A DNA stretch of 64,000 nt from Lunularia cruciata. Its lineage: Eukaryota; Streptophyta; Marchantiopsida; Lunulariales; Lunulariaceae. The translations under genes were made by a program, and so were the position numbers. Numbering within the stretch: position 1 is the stretch's first letter; the number at the start of each line of letters is the position of its first letter. A model generated the notes under the pieces. It did no database searches. It worked only from the letters and a program-made list of their open reading frames with translations, and was not told where the DNA came from. The stretch covers positions 62,722,552 to 62,786,551 of the forward strand of contig OX419756.1 of assembly GCA_948567375.1 (NCBI GenBank), given 5' to 3'. Shown here one piece after another: positions 7,216 to 16,940 of the stretch.

Positions 7216-10008
7216 TACTGGGCCCTTGGGAGCAATGGTGTCATGCTCCCGACCACTAGAGGTCCCAACCTCTGTGTGAAAAACTCCCTCCACTCTGGCT
7301 GCAAGCTCCATACGTCCTTTGGCTGCATCCCATGTGGACCAAGGGTGTAATCCAAGTAGCCCACGCTCACCTGGATGGACTCCAAGTAGACCACTCTCCC
7401 TAGTAGCTACTGGATGTGTCCCAAGAATACCATGTCCACTCGGTCCATCGCCTCCAGCATGTGCCTGAATCGTCTCGATAGGCACAGGGCTCACAAGTGT
7501 CCGAGTGGTGATGCCTATCAAGCGCATCCTACGCTGCTCTGCCAAACCAAGGCTCACAATCCAGGTCAAACAGTTCAGGTCCATAGCCTGACCTAACACC
7601 TGACGCCTGGATGCCTCTGACACTGCTGGAACAGCGGTAATACCGGTGCGAAAACCCATCGCCCGCTCTCTCTCATCAGCATTGGGCTCCACCAACTGCT
7701 GTAAATGTGAGTCCCAAACAAGTCCAGGTCCTCCCTCTCGAAAAGCATGAGAGCCTGGGAAACTCATGAGTGTGGGAAATGCAGCTCTAGGCTGTCCAAC
7801 TAGGTTCACCACTGCCATGGGTGACCTATCAGCCACTACCACTTTCTGAGACTGACGCCCAACATCCAAGATATCATCAACAAGAATGTGGTCCAGTCGC
7901 TGAATCCCATCATAAGCACGCTGTAGAACCTCTCTGGGTAAGAGGTTTGTCCACCAAAGACGAAGACGATGAGCCCGTGATCCCACTCTGGCTGCATCTA
8001 ACAATACAGCAGGTCCCATCCATGAATGGACCTGATGTGTACTCGCCACCACTCTAGTGCGAGAATCACCCATCAATGGAACGTTCTCCAAAAGGTAAGC
8101 TGGAGAAACAGACTGATGAACCTGGAGATGTCGTAGTATCCGTAACATCTCCCAAAACACACCAGAACGAGGATCCTGAAGACCCAAACCGTGGCCCGCA
8201 CGTGTATGTCCCTGACATGGCCATCCAGAAATCACCAAGTGAACAGGCCCATGTCTCTCTAGGTCATGCGCCCCCAGTAAGGAAATGTCTCCTGGTAAGG
8301 CCTTCTGGTAACCTCTGACTGCTGACATCGATAATAACTCCGGATACCGATAGGCCAAGTGTGCCACATGATGTAGAGAGACTCGCCTAGCAGTCTCATC
8401 TCTCTCTACATACAAGTACCTCTGTACTCGGATACCCGCCTGTAATACCGCAGCTAGTCCGGTGCTGATCCCACCAAACAACTCCAATAGGCATATCCCC
8501 TCTACTGGATACTGCCAAGCAATGAGTGTGGTATCCAGAGGTGTCAAAGCAATCGCCTCTGGAGGCTCATCCTCACACTCATCCCCTGATGGTACGAAGG
8601 CTCCACTCCAAGCCTGCTGCACCAACTGATCTGCATGCTGCTGCAATGCCTCCTCTGAACTCCACAATGGAACATCCAAGGTGGATGGAACAATCCCACT
8701 CGTACTCCATAGCCGAGTGGTCTCCTCTGGTATTGGAGTATCCTCTGCATGGGCGTTCCACTCCAACAAGTCACCAGGCCAAGTAACTGCACCGCTGAAA
8801 GCCAAAACTGATGCTGCCATGGTCCCGGACTGTAGTGAGCCAAGACTGCCACTACTGAAGCGTACTGGTAGGCGACATACCCGTCCCTCACCAGACTGCC
8901 AACCAGGTCTATAAGAGGTTGTCTCCTCCCAATAGTCAATACTGAAACCCATAGGGTATAACACTGCTCCCCCAACTAGCACATCATAGGACTCAGCTAT
9001 CGTCGCAATAGCCTGAGCTCTCACCACCGAGCTATCAGTCGGATGACCAGGCTGAACCTGGACAACAAGCTCTCCACGTGTGATGTACTGTGTCGAACCA
9101 CCACCAAGAGATGTCTGGATCTGAAATGGACACCTCTCCACATCGGTCTTCCGTAACTCCAGACCAACAACTGCAGCCTTCCCCAACATAAGGGGCTGCG
9201 CACCAGAGTCTAACAAGACTCTCTCTGGTGTATAGACCTTCCCTGAAGGTCCTACCAAACGAAAGATCCCCCTCTGGTTATCCAATAGGACAACACCAGG
9301 TGTAAACCGCGCTCTCTCAAAGGCCGGTCTAGCTGGCAACTCCTCCAGTCTAGCCGCTGCTGCCTGCCATAAACCACTGGTCGCTGAACGGATCCCATGC
9401 TCCTCAACCAAGTCAGCTCCACTACCAACCACCTCTGCTCTAGTAGTAGGAACTGCACCATCCCTACTCTCACACAACGTGGCAGCCAACCGGAACACTG
9501 GGGCTGGGTCCACTCCCAATGTAAACATGTCACTGGCTGAAAATAAAGGATGCCGCATAATCAGCTGAGCCGCCCCCAACATCATGCTAGACTCAATCTG
9601 TGTAGTAGCAGGTGGCTGACTAGCAGGTACTCCATCAAGTACTCCATCACCACCTACCACACCTGCACTGGGACGTCTAGGAACCATGGATGTCGTCTGC
9701 AATGCCTCAGATAACGTGAAAGATTGGGGAAGTCTGACCTGTCTCCCAACCTCTCCTCTCTGTGGGTCCAACTCCACTGATGCTCCTCTAGGCTCTGGAG
9801 CACGTACTGCACTCCTAGTCACTGCTGCAGATGCATCCACCTGTGCTGCTCCGCACATGAAGTCCAAAGCATCTCTATCACCAGCATATGAGGTGGAAGC
9901 CTCAGCACCCAAATCTGATCTCCTATGAGCAATAGCCATACTAGCCAATCTCTGCTCCAACTGCTCAATCCAAGTAGCCATAGCTGTGTCAGAAGTAAGG
10001 GCAGGTAC
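7213..10008 (-). CDS. Protease-DNA cytosine methyltransferase polyprotein segment (A-1)
   Basis: Open frame from the C-1 breakpoint to UAG 7213; the first ATG (9981) gives 922 aa. Residues ~230-350 are a retropepsin with D258-S-G-A. Residues ~496-815 are a C5-cytosine methyltransferase: motif I LELFGGISTGLAA (~499-511), motif IV G-W-P-C589-Q with the catalytic Cys, motif VI E632-N-V, motif VIII R-A-H671-R-L-R, and a C-terminal MGFRTG...RRQVLGQAM block. The phrases LFGGISTGL, ENVPLMGDS and AHR...WWTN resemble DNMT3 more than DNMT1, though PCQ replaces the usual DNMT3 PCN. No reader domain is attached. All catalytic motifs are intact, unlike in A-0, A-2 and A-3. Gag lies upstream in the family (see A-2). 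Confidence 0.92.
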   Translation of the reverse strand, partial: VPALTSDTAMATWIEQLEQRLASMAIAHRRSDLGAEASTSYAGDRDALDFMCGAAQVDASAAVTRSAVRAPEPRGASVELDPQRGEVGRQVRLPQSFTLSEALQTTSMVPRRPSAGVVGGDGVLDGVPASQPPATTQIESSMMLGAAQLIMRHPLFSASDMFTLGVDPAPVFRLAATLCESRDGAVPTTRAEVVGSGADLVEEHGIRSATSGLWQAAAARLEELPARPAFERARFTPGVVLLDNQRGIFRLVGPSGKVYTPERVLLDSGAQPLMLGKAAVVGLELRKTDVERCPFQIQTSLGGGSTQYITRGELVVQVQPGHPTDSSVVRAQAIATIAESYDVLVGGAVLYPMGFSIDYWEETTSYRPGWQSGEGRVCRLPVRFSSGSLGSLQSGTMAASVLAFSGAVTWPGDLLEWNAHAEDTPIPEETTRLWSTSGIVPSTLDVPLWSSEEALQQHADQLVQQAWSGAFVPSGDECEDEPPEAIALTPLDTTLIAWQYPVEGICLLELFGGISTGLAAVLQAGIRVQRYLYVERDETARRVSLHHVAHLAYRYPELLSMSAVRGYQKALPGDISLLGAHDLERHGPVHLVISGWPCQGHTRAGHGLGLQDPRSGVFWEMLRILRHLQVHQSVSPAYLLENVPLMGDSRTRVVASTHQVHSWMGPAVLLDAARVGSRAHRLRLWWTNLLPREVLQRAYDGIQRLDHILVDDILDVGRQSQKVVVADRSPMAVVNLVGQPRAAFPTLMSFPGSHAFREGGPGLVWDSHLQQLVEPNADERERAMGFRTGITAVPAVSEASRRQVLGQAMDLNCLTWIVSLGLAEQRRMRLIGITTRTLVSPVPIETIQAHAGGDGPSGHGILGTHPVATRESGLLGVHPGERGLLGLHPWSTWDAAKGRMELAARVEGVFHTEVGTSSGREHDTIAPKGPV

Positions 10009-10700
10009 TGTGAGCCGGCCTGTCTCTCACTCAGGATGAACCTCTGATGGCTATTATGGTAGCGCACCATGGACTAAGAAGGCAAGGAACCCCAACTCCA
10101 TCATACTCCTCCAAGGCTAACACTCCAAGACTCAAGACATTGCTCACTAGAGAACTCAATGAGAGAGAGATAGTTGCAAATGAAAGGATGATGAGTACCT
10201 CCTCACTCCTTGTTTATATACTTGTGAAATAGTTACGTACCAAAGTTACTAATTACCGTAGTAACTCAAGTTACTAGACTAAAAGTCAAGTAAAGTCAAA
10301 AAGTAGAAAGGAATATCCATTCACATGGGCATATTCCCCTAAGCATGTGGTCTTATCTTGACCCAACCACTAAAGCAAGGATTCCTTCACATGGGCTATC
10401 CTTGGACTAAAGAAGAATCCAAAACAAAAAGGCTTGCGGGCCCAAGAGTTCTCAACTCTTTCCCCAAAGCCAAACACCTAGGAATAATACCAAGTCAACA
10501 CACTAAAATCCAAAATAGTGGTGCTCATCTTTTCTACTTCCTCTAAAGTAAGGTCCCATCTATCTTAGCTATGACTAACTTTAGCTAACCATGACTAATA
10601 TAGAACCATCCTTTATCTCTATATAAATAATATCTCTTAAGTACTTGTAATACCAAGCTAAATATCACAATACCACACACATGCACAAATGGGTGTTACA
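10009..10700 (-). repeat. 3' LTR of C-1
   Basis: 692 bp; on the minus strand TGTAACACCCATTTG... to ...GGCCGGCTCACA. Further copies occur at 17153-17829, 33704-34393, 36060-36748, 39760-40098 (partial) and 40099-40790. No coding sequence; open frames inside it are chance. Confidence 0.93.
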
Positions 10701-10711
10701 TTTACCCCCGG
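10701..10711 (-). other. Polypurine tract of C-1
   Basis: The minus strand reads CCGGGGGTAAA immediately before the TGTAACACC start of the 3' LTR. Confidence 0.6.
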
Positions 10712-10748
10712 ACTAAGTTTTCACTTTGTCCTCAAAGTGAAGGTCTCT

Positions 10749-13700
10749 CTACCTTCTATGGTACATCTTCAACTTATCATGGTTAATCCTATCAAAGTGT
10801 CTTCCTCCCAACTCCTTGAGATCATAAGTGTAATTTCCCCACACCTTCTCTACTATGAAAGGTCCAAAGTACTTAGGCAAAAACTTCTTTTGTACTCTCT
10901 TGAATCGAATGGAATCAAACAACATTACCCAATCACCTTCTTTGAAAGGCTCCACCTTCTTCTTGCCTTGCCTCTTGTCATAGCTCTCCTTTTGTTTCCT
11001 TTGGGCTTGCTCCACTCGAACCATAGCAACTGCTCTTGCCTCTTCCAACTCCATGAGTTGATCCTTCCTTGACTTCTCTGCATCACTTCCTTGTGCTTTC
11101 TTCAATCTCCTATGAATGCTTTGGAAGGTAGGAAGATCAAAGTGAATAGGTAAGGTAGACTCAATACCATACACCAATTGGAATGGAGAATATCCAGTGG
11201 AAGTCTTCATGGTTGTCCTATACTCCCACAAAACTGCATGAATCCTCTTGTCCCAATGATGTTTAGCCCCCTCCATTTCTGCATCTTTGGCCAACATCAT
11301 GCACAAGGTCTGATTGGTTCTCTCTGCCAAGCCATTGGAATTTGGCTTATAGGATGTAGTTACTCTATGTGTGATAGAGAAATGTCGTAGCATGGCTGTA
11401 GTAATGCTTCCTGTAAACTCTCCTCCTCTATCAGAAACCAACTCCAAAGGGCATCCAAACCTAGTGATAATGCGTTCATAAAGAAATCTACCCACTTCAT
11501 CTTCATTCTTGTCCCTCAATGGTCTAGCCTCAACCCACTTGGTAAGGTAATCAGTAACTACCACAATGTACCGATTGTTCCTTGGGGTTCTATTGAGAGG
11601 TCCTACAAAATCAATTCCCCACTTCTCAAAGGGTCCTAGCAATGGAATTGATCTAAGTGGTGGAGTGGATGTAGACTTTCTAGCAAAAGCTTGACAAACA
11701 TGACAAGTTTTGCAATAATCAAGACAATCCTTGAAAATCCCTCTCCAATGGTAACCTGCATCTAGAATCTTGAAAGCAGTCACCTTTCCTGCAAAGTGTC
11801 CTCCACATACTAAACCTTCATGAAACTCCTTTATGAGTAGGATAGACTCTTCCTTACCCACTGCTCTTCGAAGTAGACCATCTGCTCCTTGGTGAAAAAG
11901 AATATCATCCACCATTGTGTAAGGTCTAGATCTTGCTGCAAGGGCCTTCCTCTCCCTAGCATGCATCCCTTCTGGATAGTTACCTCTTGTCACAAAATCC
12001 ACAATCTCCTTATACTCCATTGGAACCTCTTGAGTGACTGAGATTGTCATGAGCTCCTCATCCGGGAAGGAATCATCTACTGGCTCATCTCCATCATGAT
12101 CATAGGCTCTAGATAACAAATCAGCATTTGCATGTTTCTTTCCTGGCCTATCCTCAATTGTGTAGTCATACTCAGACAAGAGAATCATCCACCTTGCTAG
12201 TCTCCCTTCAACATTAGGCTTGTTGAAGATGTACTTCAAAGCCTTGTGATCCGTGACAATTGTGGCTTTCCCTCCAATCAAGTAGTGTCTAAACTTCTTG
12301 AGACCAAAGATCACTGCCAACCCTTCTCTCTCTGTGACAGAGTAGTTCTTCTTTGCTGAAACCATCTGCCTACTAGCATAAGCTATTGGATGATCATGCC
12401 CATCTTGGTCTAATTGACTAAGAGTGCATCCTATAGCTACATTAGAAGCATCAGTGTAGAGGATGAAAGGCTTACTCCAATCAGGTTTAGCAAGAATTGG
12501 AGCTACAACAAGGGATTGCTTGAGCTCCTCAAAAGCTTTGAGAGCCTCCTTGTCTTCCAAAATCACCATGTAATCTACACCCTTCTTCATGTAGATGGTC
12601 AATGCATAAGCCTTGTTGGAAAATGAGAAGATGAACCTCCTATAGTACCCAACCATTCCCAAGAATTGGCGTAACTTTGTCAAGCTTGAAGGGAATGGAA
12701 GGTCTGAGATTTTCCTCACCTTCTCAGGATCAACTGCTATTCCATCCTTGGAGATGATGTGCCCCAAAAGTAGACCTTCTTCACATCCAAAAATGCACTT
12801 CTCTGGGTTGAGTGATGCATTTGCCTCATCCAAGCGTTGCAAGACTTTGATTAGGTGCTCAAAGTGCTCCTCCTTGCTCCCATAGACACAAAAGTCATCA
12901 ATGAAATCTCTCACAAATTTCCCAATGAAAGGTTCAAATACCTTGTTCATGAACCGTTGGAATGTGGCTGGAGCATTGCAAAGCCCAAAAGGCATGACCT
13001 TGAAAGCGTAAGTTCCCCAAGGTGTGGTGAATGTGGTGAGTTGTTGATGCTCTGGTGCAATCTTGATTTGGTTATATCCACTATAACCATCTCCAAAACT
13101 GTACCTCTCATGACCTGCAACCTCCTCCAAGATCTCATCAATGAATGGCAATGGGTAGTAGTCCTTCTTGGTAACAGCATTGAGCTTCTTGTAATCCACA
13201 CATACCCGAAGCTTGCCATTCTTTTTCTTCACAATGACAATTGGAGACACCCATTCTGAATTCTCCACCTCAAAGATAAATCCAGCCTCCTTGAGCTTAT
13301 CAATCTCCTCCTTCACAACCAAAGATATTGGTGGGCTAATGCGACGTTGCTTTTGGCGGATTGGTCTTGCATGTGACTCCACCTCTATCTTGTGCTCCTC
13401 CAAGGTGACTTCCTTCAAATCCTTATAACTAAAAGCAAACACATGGATGAACTTGCGGAAAATCTCCTCAAATCTCACCTTCTCCTCCTTGGTAACATTT
13501 GGGCCATACTTGAGGGTAGATAACCTTCTCTCTACCTCCTCAAGTGTCAATGGTGATTTATCTGGGTCCTTCAAAACCTCTGGCTTAGGTGCAAAATCCA
13601 TAGCACACAAAGGATACACATCTGAATCAGATTCAGATTCATCCTCCTCCGTGGAAGTCTCCTCTTCCATGCTTGTGTCCACACCTGAAGCTCCTCCTTC

Positions 13701-15575
13701 AGAATCAGATTCCCAATAATCAGAAGATGGGGTATCTGAATGTGAAGTGTTGGTGGTGTTAGTCACAGGAACAGTGACTCTATGGTTTGATGGCCCAATC
13801 CTTAAGTACCCTTTGTGCCATCGATCAGTTGTGCGTGCTGCTCTCAACCATGGCCTCCCAAGAAGTAAGTCATAGCTTGAATCCTTCAAGACTTGGAAAG
13901 TCATGAGATTTTGAACTCCCATAACTGAAACTACCACCTTATCCATCACTCCTACTGGTCGAACTTGTTGCTTGTTTGCCATGCTCACCACAAATGTTGA
14001 AGCTCTTGAGGGTATCATACCCAACTTCTTCATCAACCTTTCTGACATGGCATTCACTGCTGATCCTCCATCAACCAATGCATCCTTGATGTTGTGACCA
14101 TTCACTCTCACATCAATCTTGGAGGCATATTCACAAGCTTCCCATGGTGCTGGCTTGGCATCCACCACCCCCATTGATATTGGAACTTTTGCCTTCTTCT
14201 TCTTCTTGCTCCTTGTAGAACTCAAACCACCTCTAAGCTCCTTTCTCAAGGTAGGGTTCAAAGCAATTAATTGGCCCACTGTGATGTTAGCCTTGTGACT
14301 ACCAACATCCTCCAACACATTGTAGTTCCATTGTTGCTTGGAGATCAAGAAGTCCTCCATCCCCAACTTCTTCCTTGGAGTCTTTGTTGTTGATGGTGTT
14401 GAGGTGCGAGTGCTCCTAGTAGACATAGGAGTATCCTTGCTTGAAGTAAATCCTTGAGAAGAGTGAACATCCTCTGCAAAACGAGCTCTCTTCTTCTCTT
14501 GTGCCAAAAGCTCCAAATTAGGACCCTTGGAGTTTGAGCACTCTCCCTTCTCATACTTGCTCTCAACCACATCTATGGATGCTATCCCCTTACCTTTGTT
14601 GGGATTAGGAGCCACTTGGGTTTCACTACCTCCCTCTTTCCCTCTATTGGCTCCCTCATAACCCCTTCCTCCATGGTAAGTGGAATTTGGGCAATTCCTT
14701 TGGATATGGCCTCTTCCCCCACAACCAAAACAATTTCTATCATTGAAATTGTTGGCTGGTTGGCCTCCTCTATATGGATGGTTTCCATAACTCCTAGGCC
14801 CTCTCCCTACATTCTGATCCACCTCTCTCTTCTCCCATAATTGCACCACATTGATCTTGAGATCCGCAAGTTGTTCTGTGATGGTTTGGAGTGGATCTTT
14901 TGGTGGAGGTGCAAGAACTGGAGCAACTACTACTTGTGGTGCAACCCTTGTCACCAAAGTATCAGAAGTTCCACCATACTTGTAGCCTTGAGGAGGATGC
15001 ACAACCTCCTTCACCACCAAATCACTTTCATCCCCTTCCAAACTCTCCTCCATACGAATTGCGATCTTGATAGCTTCAACCTTGGAAGAAGGTTTCTCAT
15101 ATCTCACCTTGCTTCTAATTTGTGGTCTCAATCCTCCCACAAAATTCTTGGTGAGCATGGCCCCTATGCCAATCATTGTAGTCTCCACATCATCCCCACC
15201 CTTCCTCAACACTATGCGAAATCTGGACTCCAATTTTTCCACTCTTTCCACATAGACTCTCACTTTCTCTCCATCTCCTTGCTTGAGAAATGTAACCTCA
15301 CTCATCAATCTCTCATAACTCTCATCAGGAAGAAAGTTCTCAATGAGTGCTGAAGTCAAAGTCTCCCAAGACTCCTCTTCCCCCTCTCTCCTCTCTCTCT
15401 TTTGGTATTCTGACTCATACCATGTAAGTGCTGCATCCTCAAAGAAATCTGGTAATAATGAGGCCCACTCATTCTTCCTCCTCTCATTGTTTCCTATGCA
15501 AGCTCTCTTGAAGTCTCTCACAAAGGCCTCCACATCTTCTCCATCCTTGCCAAAGAAAACCGGAAGTTTCCCCAT
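10749..15575 (-). CDS. Ty3/gypsy gag-pol polyprotein (C-1)
   Basis: Uninterrupted 1608-aa polyprotein from MGKLPVFFGK. Gag core ~1-185; CCHC knuckle C282-x2-C285-x4-H290-x4-C295; protease with VDGGS (D502; Gly replaces Ser/Thr) and LLLGRPWL; acidic linker ~610-655; RT ~740-915 with F-I-D-D ending at 894; RNase H ~1035-1160 (TDAS, VTDHKAL, ADLLSRA); integrase with HHCC zinc domain ~1250-1296 and DDE triad D1322-x59-D1382-x35-E1418. No chromodomain or PHD follows. The FIDDFCVYG box, the TDYLTKWVEA block and the primer site point to the Athila/Tat side of Ty3 (inference). No stop or shift is visible, so it is potentially functional. Confidence 0.95.
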   Translation of the reverse strand: MGKLPVFFGKDGEDVEAFVRDFKRACIGNNERRKNEWASLLPDFFEDAALTWYESEYQKRERREGEEESWETLTSALIENFLPDESYERLMSEVTFLKQGDGEKVRVYVERVEKLESRFRIVLRKGGDDVETTMIGIGAMLTKNFVGGLRPQIRSKVRYEKPSSKVEAIKIAIRMEESLEGDESDLVVKEVVHPPQGYKYGGTSDTLVTRVAPQVVVAPVLAPPPKDPLQTITEQLADLKINVVQLWEKREVDQNVGRGPRSYGNHPYRGGQPANNFNDRNCFGCGGRGHIQRNCPNSTYHGGRGYEGANRGKEGGSETQVAPNPNKGKGIASIDVVESKYEKGECSNSKGPNLELLAQEKKRARFAEDVHSSQGFTSSKDTPMSTRSTRTSTPSTTKTPRKKLGMEDFLISKQQWNYNVLEDVGSHKANITVGQLIALNPTLRKELRGGLSSTRSKKKKKAKVPISMGVVDAKPAPWEACEYASKIDVRVNGHNIKDALVDGGSAVNAMSERLMKKLGMIPSRASTFVVSMANKQQVRPVGVMDKVVVSVMGVQNLMTFQVLKDSSYDLLLGRPWLRAARTTDRWHKGYLRIGPSNHRVTVPVTNTTNTSHSDTPSSDYWESDSEGGASGVDTSMEEETSTEEDESESDSDVYPLCAMDFAPKPEVLKDPDKSPLTLEEVERRLSTLKYGPNVTKEEKVRFEEIFRKFIHVFAFSYKDLKEVTLEEHKIEVESHARPIRQKQRRISPPISLVVKEEIDKLKEAGFIFEVENSEWVSPIVIVKKKNGKLRVCVDYKKLNAVTKKDYYPLPFIDEILEEVAGHERYSFGDGYSGYNQIKIAPEHQQLTTFTTPWGTYAFKVMPFGLCNAPATFQRFMNKVFEPFIGKFVRDFIDDFCVYGSKEEHFEHLIKVLQRLDEANASLNPEKCIFGCEEGLLLGHIISKDGIAVDPEKVRKISDLPFPSSLTKLRQFLGMVGYYRRFIFSFSNKAYALTIYMKKGVDYMVILEDKEALKAFEELKQSLVVAPILAKPDWSKPFILYTDASNVAIGCTLSQLDQDGHDHPIAYASRQMVSAKKNYSVTEREGLAVIFGLKKFRHYLIGGKATIVTDHKALKYIFNKPNVEGRLARWMILLSEYDYTIEDRPGKKHANADLLSRAYDHDGDEPVDDSFPDEELMTISVTQEVPMEYKEIVDFVTRGNYPEGMHARERKALAARSRPYTMVDDILFHQGADGLLRRAVGKEESILLIKEFHEGLVCGGHFAGKVTAFKILDAGYHWRGIFKDCLDYCKTCHVCQAFARKSTSTPPLRSIPLLGPFEKWGIDFVGPLNRTPRNNRYIVVVTDYLTKWVEARPLRDKNEDEVGRFLYERIITRFGCPLELVSDRGGEFTGSITTAMLRHFSITHRVTTSYKPNSNGLAERTNQTLCMMLAKDAEMEGAKHHWDKRIHAVLWEYRTTMKTSTGYSPFQLVYGIESTLPIHFDLPTFQSIHRRLKKAQGSDAEKSRKDQLMELEEARAVAMVRVEQAQRKQKESYDKRQGKKKVEPFKEGDWVMLFDSIRFKRVQKKFLPKYFGPFIVEKVWGNYTYDLKELGGRHFDRINHDKLKMYHRR

Positions 15576-15817
15576 CTTAACCCCTCACTATCTTTCTTTT
15601 CTCTCAAAATTTTTTTTTTTTTTCCTCTTTTCTTTTCTCTCACTCTATTACTAATAGAGTATATACATGACTAACACCATCTGAGAATAATCCACTCTAG
15701 GGAACACAAAAGGTTCAGGTTGCTCCAAGATTTCTATAGCAACATCAAATCCTAGAGTGCATATTAATCTAACTCTCATGGATAGTTTATCCATAAGTTG
15801 AAAGATTATCTCCATCA

Positions 15818-16291
15818 CTAATCTTGAGAACTAGCTGATGAAGGTGGTAGTATTTCTGTAGCTGTACTAAGACTCTCTCCAAGATCCTTCACCAAAGTTT
15901 CCAAAAGTGCTTTTACTCCACTACACTCATGTCCTTTTGGAAGTCCTTCAACTCCACAAACCTCACACAACTCTTTGGTCTTAGATCTTCTCCCTCCCAA
16001 TCTTGGTGAAGAAGGTCCAACATGCAAACCCAAGTCAAGTAAGCCTCTCCTTTCCCTCAATCTCTTGCTCTCAAAGGTCAATGGACATGAACTTGCCTTA
16101 TGTCCCTTCTCTCCACATAGAAAGCACTTAGACTCACTCTTTCCTCCAAGTGGTGTAGGTTTTTGGATCCTCTCAACACTCTCTTCAAATTCTATTGTAA
16201 ACTCTCTTTTCCTCAAATCCACCCCTACAATCACCTCAAACCCTTGGGGAACCTTGCATAATCTCAATTTCCACTCTTGATGACTCTCCAT
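15818..16291 (-). CDS. Leader ORF: small CCHC zinc-knuckle protein (C-1)
   Basis: 157-aa ORF between the 5' LTR and gag, same strand. I take the ATG at MESHQEWK, shared with other copies. The N-terminal ~60 residues look beta-rich; a CCHC knuckle follows (CFLCGEKGHKASSC, C-x2-C-x4-H-x4-C), then a basic stretch and a second Cys/His cluster (CEVCGVEGLPKGHEC). Related frames sit at the same place in C-3 (32489), C-4 (37550), C-5 (41650) and C-6 (44721). The layout recalls plant DUF4283/zinc-knuckle proteins, but I cannot confirm homology. An overlapping upstream frame (16264-16452) is also kept, and in C-6 a deletion fuses the two. It could act as a nucleic-acid chaperone (inference). Confidence 0.6.
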   Translation of the reverse strand: MESHQEWKLRLCKVPQGFEVIVGVDLRKREFTIEFEESVERIQKPTPLGGKSESKCFLCGEKGHKASSCPLTFESKRLRERRGLLDLGLHVGPSSPRLGGRRSKTKELCEVCGVEGLPKGHECSGVKALLETLVKDLGESLSTATEILPPSSASSQD

Positions 16292-16674
16292 GTTCCCCAA
16301 GATGAATCTAAACACTCAAACATGCTTTTTGTTGATCTCAAACTTCTCATGCATGAGATCTCCACTCTGCAGAATTGACCCTTCCTCACAATGTCATTCA
16401 AATCTCCCAACCAATACGTCACAGTCCTCTGAAATTTTGCACACTTGATCACAACTCCAGGGCGTCCCTCCCTGCAAAATTTCAGATCTTTTCATTGAGC
16501 CATTTGGCCTAGACACCTTTCTATTCAGCACCCATATTTCAGATTTGGTCTGAAAACCACCCCCCTCACTTCAAAAACTCATCACGCCCTGCGCAAAAAC
16601 GATCTCTCTCTAATTTTTTGTGGCAGCAGGTAGGATACAATGCACTGAATTTTCTTGGAAATTTTCAGGACAAT

Positions 16675-16911
16675 TCACTGAAAATTGAAGAAATGGCAGA
16701 CTTTGTACAATTTTCCAGAGAGCATGCAGTTGCGGGAGCACTTTACCCTATCAACTTTCAAAAATTCTAGCCCGGTGCGCATAGAAGCTCTCTCAATAAT
16801 TTCAAGTGTGCTAACTGAAAGATAACCCAAGCTATCATGTGTAGAAATCTCAAGTCCAGATCTCAAACTTGAGATTTTGCCCAAAATCACCTTAATCCCC
16901 AAAATCTGCAA
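16675..16911 (-). CDS. Leader ORF b of C-1 (78 aa, doubtful)
   Basis: Small frame ending VCHFFNFQ, kept with the same stop in C-3 (33227-33487) and C-5 (41041-41268). No recognised domain. Conservation may only reflect recent common descent of the copies, so coding status is unproven. It may equally be structured leader RNA. Confidence 0.25.
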   Translation of the reverse strand: MQILGIKVILGKISSLRSGLEISTHDSLGYLSVSTLEIIERASMRTGLEFLKVDRVKCSRNCMLSGKLYKVCHFFNFQ

Positions 16912-16940
16912 TCCACCTCACACAATCTCTCCAATTCCTC

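Larger units (their letters stand above)
2545..10008 (-). mobile_element. Family A (DNMT-Ty3) copy A-1, lacking gag and 5' LTR
   Basis: Best preserved copy of family A. In transcription order: truncated start of the protease-DNMT polyprotein (10008), UAG at 7213, RT-RNase H, integrase, PHD finger (stop at 4099), polypurine tract and a 1.39-kb 3' LTR (2545-3929). The 5' end is cut at 10008/10009 by C-1, so gag and the 5' LTR are missing. The equivalent gag survives in A-2. Its LTR abuts the break in A-0, so A-1 or a larger nested block landed in A-0. Confidence 0.85.

Noticed and set aside
10047-10232. Repeated open frame MAIMVAHHGLRRQGTP on the plus strand, seen again at 17191 and, inverted, at 40567
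   Set aside because: It lies wholly within the family C LTR, antisense to the element; its conservation follows from LTR identity.
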